Of a stretch of 64,000 nt of DNA, positions 63,096-64,000 are shown piece by piece. Under the pieces are notes generated by a model. The model saw nothing but the letters and a program-made list of their open reading frames with translations, searched no databases and was not told the origin of the DNA. Positions within the stretch are counted from its first letter, which is position 1, and each line of letters starts with the position of its first letter. This DNA comes from Microbacterium sp. AB (GTDB lineage: Bacteria > Actinomycetota > Actinomycetes > Actinomycetales > Microbacteriaceae), in the NCBI RefSeq assembly GCF_032878875.1, contig NZ_CP118157.1:3572744-3636743 (forward strand), read 5' to 3'. Made by a program: the position numbers and the translations under genes.

Positions 63096-63967
63096 CGTAC
63101 CCGCTCGTTGCCGAGCTCGCCGACGCGGGGATCCCCGTAACGGTGTCGTGCCGGGTCCTCAAGCTCGCCCGCCAGCCCTACTACCGCTGGCGCAATGATC
63201 CCATCCGCGACGCAGACGTCCTCCGCGCGTATCGGACCAACGCGCTGCATGACGCGCACCACGACGACCTCACGTTCGGATACCGATACCTCGCCGATGA
63301 GGCGCGTCGTGCAGGGTGGCGGATGAGCCGCAGGACGGCGTGGAAGCTATGCTCTCAGGCCGCGATTCTCTCGTCGGCGCAACGCCGGCGGCGGGGCAAG
63401 GGCAAGAAGGCCGGCCCGCCCGTGTTCGATGATCACGTCCAGAGGGCGTTCCGCGCGGACGCGCCGAACCGGCTCTGGCTCACGGATATCACGGAACATT
63501 GGACGAGCGAAGGCAAGCTCTACTGCTGCGCGATCAAGGACGTGTTCTCGAACCGGATCGTCAGTTACTCGATCTCGAACCGGATGACCGCGAAGCTCGC
63601 CGTCGACGCGCTCCGCAACGCCGTCACTCGCCGGGGTGAGGTCGCCGGCTGCATTCTGCACGCCGACAGGGGCAGTCAATTTCGCAGCCGCGCGATGGTC
63701 CGCGAGCTGCGCCGTCATGACATGGTCGGATCGATGGGCAGAGTCGGCGCGGCTGGCGACAACGCGGCCATGGAGAGCTTCTGGTCCCTGCTGCAGACGA
63801 ACGTGCTTAACCAACAGCGGTGGGCGACGCGGCAAGAGCTGCGGCTGGCCATCGTGGTCTGGATCGAGCGGAAGTACCACCGTCAGCGAGCCCAAGACAC
63901 CCTCGGCGGGTTGACGCCCATCGAGTTCGAAGCCAAGCTAGCCGAGCCGCTCACACTCGCGGCCTAA
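63092..63967 (+). CDS. IS3-family transposase OrfB
   Basis: A 291-residue DDE integrase-core protein. HTH_21 segment (DDLTFGYRYLADEARRAGWR) is followed by catalytic D132 in LTDITEH, D192 in HADRGSQF and E228 in AAMESFW; the D-to-E gap of 35 is the DD(35)E spacing. The frame is intact, so the element may be active. Confidence 0.93.
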   Translation: MTYPLVAELADAGIPVTVSCRVLKLARQPYYRWRNDPIRDADVLRAYRTNALHDAHHDDLTFGYRYLADEARRAGWRMSRRTAWKLCSQAAILSSAQRRRRGKGKKAGPPVFDDHVQRAFRADAPNRLWLTDITEHWTSEGKLYCCAIKDVFSNRIVSYSISNRMTAKLAVDALRNAVTRRGEVAGCILHADRGSQFRSRAMVRELRRHDMVGSMGRVGAAGDNAAMESFWSLLQTNVLNQQRWATRQELRLAIVVWIERKYHRQRAQDTLGGLTPIEFEAKLAEPLTLAA

Positions 63968-64000
63968 ACCGAACCTGTCACCACTTCGTTCCTCACGCCC

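Larger units (their letters stand above)
62721..64000 (+). mobile_element. IS3-family insertion sequence, both inverted repeats visible
   Basis: Left and right 25-nt inverted repeats (62721-62745 and 63976-64000) match at 23 of 25 positions; the left begins GGGCGTGAGGAACGAA. They enclose orfA and orfB. The right repeat may extend past the window edge, and the target duplication cannot be judged. Confidence 0.88.

Overview
The window comes from the chromosome of a high-GC Gram-positive actinobacterium, most likely a Microbacteriaceae member (Microbacterium or a close relative). The evidence is the overall GC richness with strong G/C at third codon positions, frequent GTG starts, the actinobacterial origin order (parB-parA-rsmG-jag-yidC-yidD-rnpA-rpmH / dnaA-dnaN-recF-DUF721-gyrB-gyrA-DUF3566-tRNA-Ile-tRNA-Ala), an N-domain-less ClpB behind an HspR-type HAIR operator, and the DUF6049-murJ pair. 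The genus is an inference from content, not from a database search.

Layout. 1-4.9 kb: a nitroreductase, then a thiamine-precursor importer (thiY-thiX-thiZ, minus strand) behind a TPP riboswitch, a divergent YkoF-like binding protein and an RraA-like protein. 5-9.9 kb: ClpB, a two-component system and a small membrane export protein. 10-17.6 kb: an oligopeptide-type ABC transporter operon whose last gene, joined by a 4-nt overlap, is a large zinc metalloprotease. 17.7-24.6 kb: a GlxA/AraC regulator, a tiny membrane protein, two glycosyltransferases, CCA-adding enzyme, a zinc alcohol dehydrogenase and an overlapping SH3-like protein. 24.7-30.4 kb: a methyltransferase, Hsp20 with both CIRCE and HAIR operators, and galK-galT facing a LacI regulator with a 14-bp palindromic operator. 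30.6-41.4 kb: DUF6049, murJ, a LysR/flavoprotein divergent pair, a decayed HNH gene, trxB-trxA and small stress-type genes.

41.5-61.7 kb is the origin region. parB-parA is followed by an unusually long (about 4.6 kb), gene-poor interval. It carries six parS or parS-like sites, an intact IS256-family element inserted among them, and a frameshifted methyltransferase remnant. Then come rsmG, jag, yidC, yidD, rnpA and rpmH (minus strand), and dnaA onward on the plus strand. DnaA boxes lie before dnaA and in the dnaA-dnaN gap (oriC). gyrB, gyrA, DUF3566 and two tRNAs follow.

61.7-64 kb is an insertion-sequence scar: a truncated small gene, an IS3 remnant, an IS110 remnant, and an IS3-family element with both inverted repeats visible and a canonical -1 slippery heptamer between its two reading frames.

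The parts most worth a second look are the parS array split by an IS, two families of dispersed perfect palindromes (one showing a compensatory base change between copies), the peptide-transporter/metalloprotease operon, and the double CIRCE plus HAIR control of hsp20. No CRISPR array, prophage or toxin-antitoxin locus was seen.
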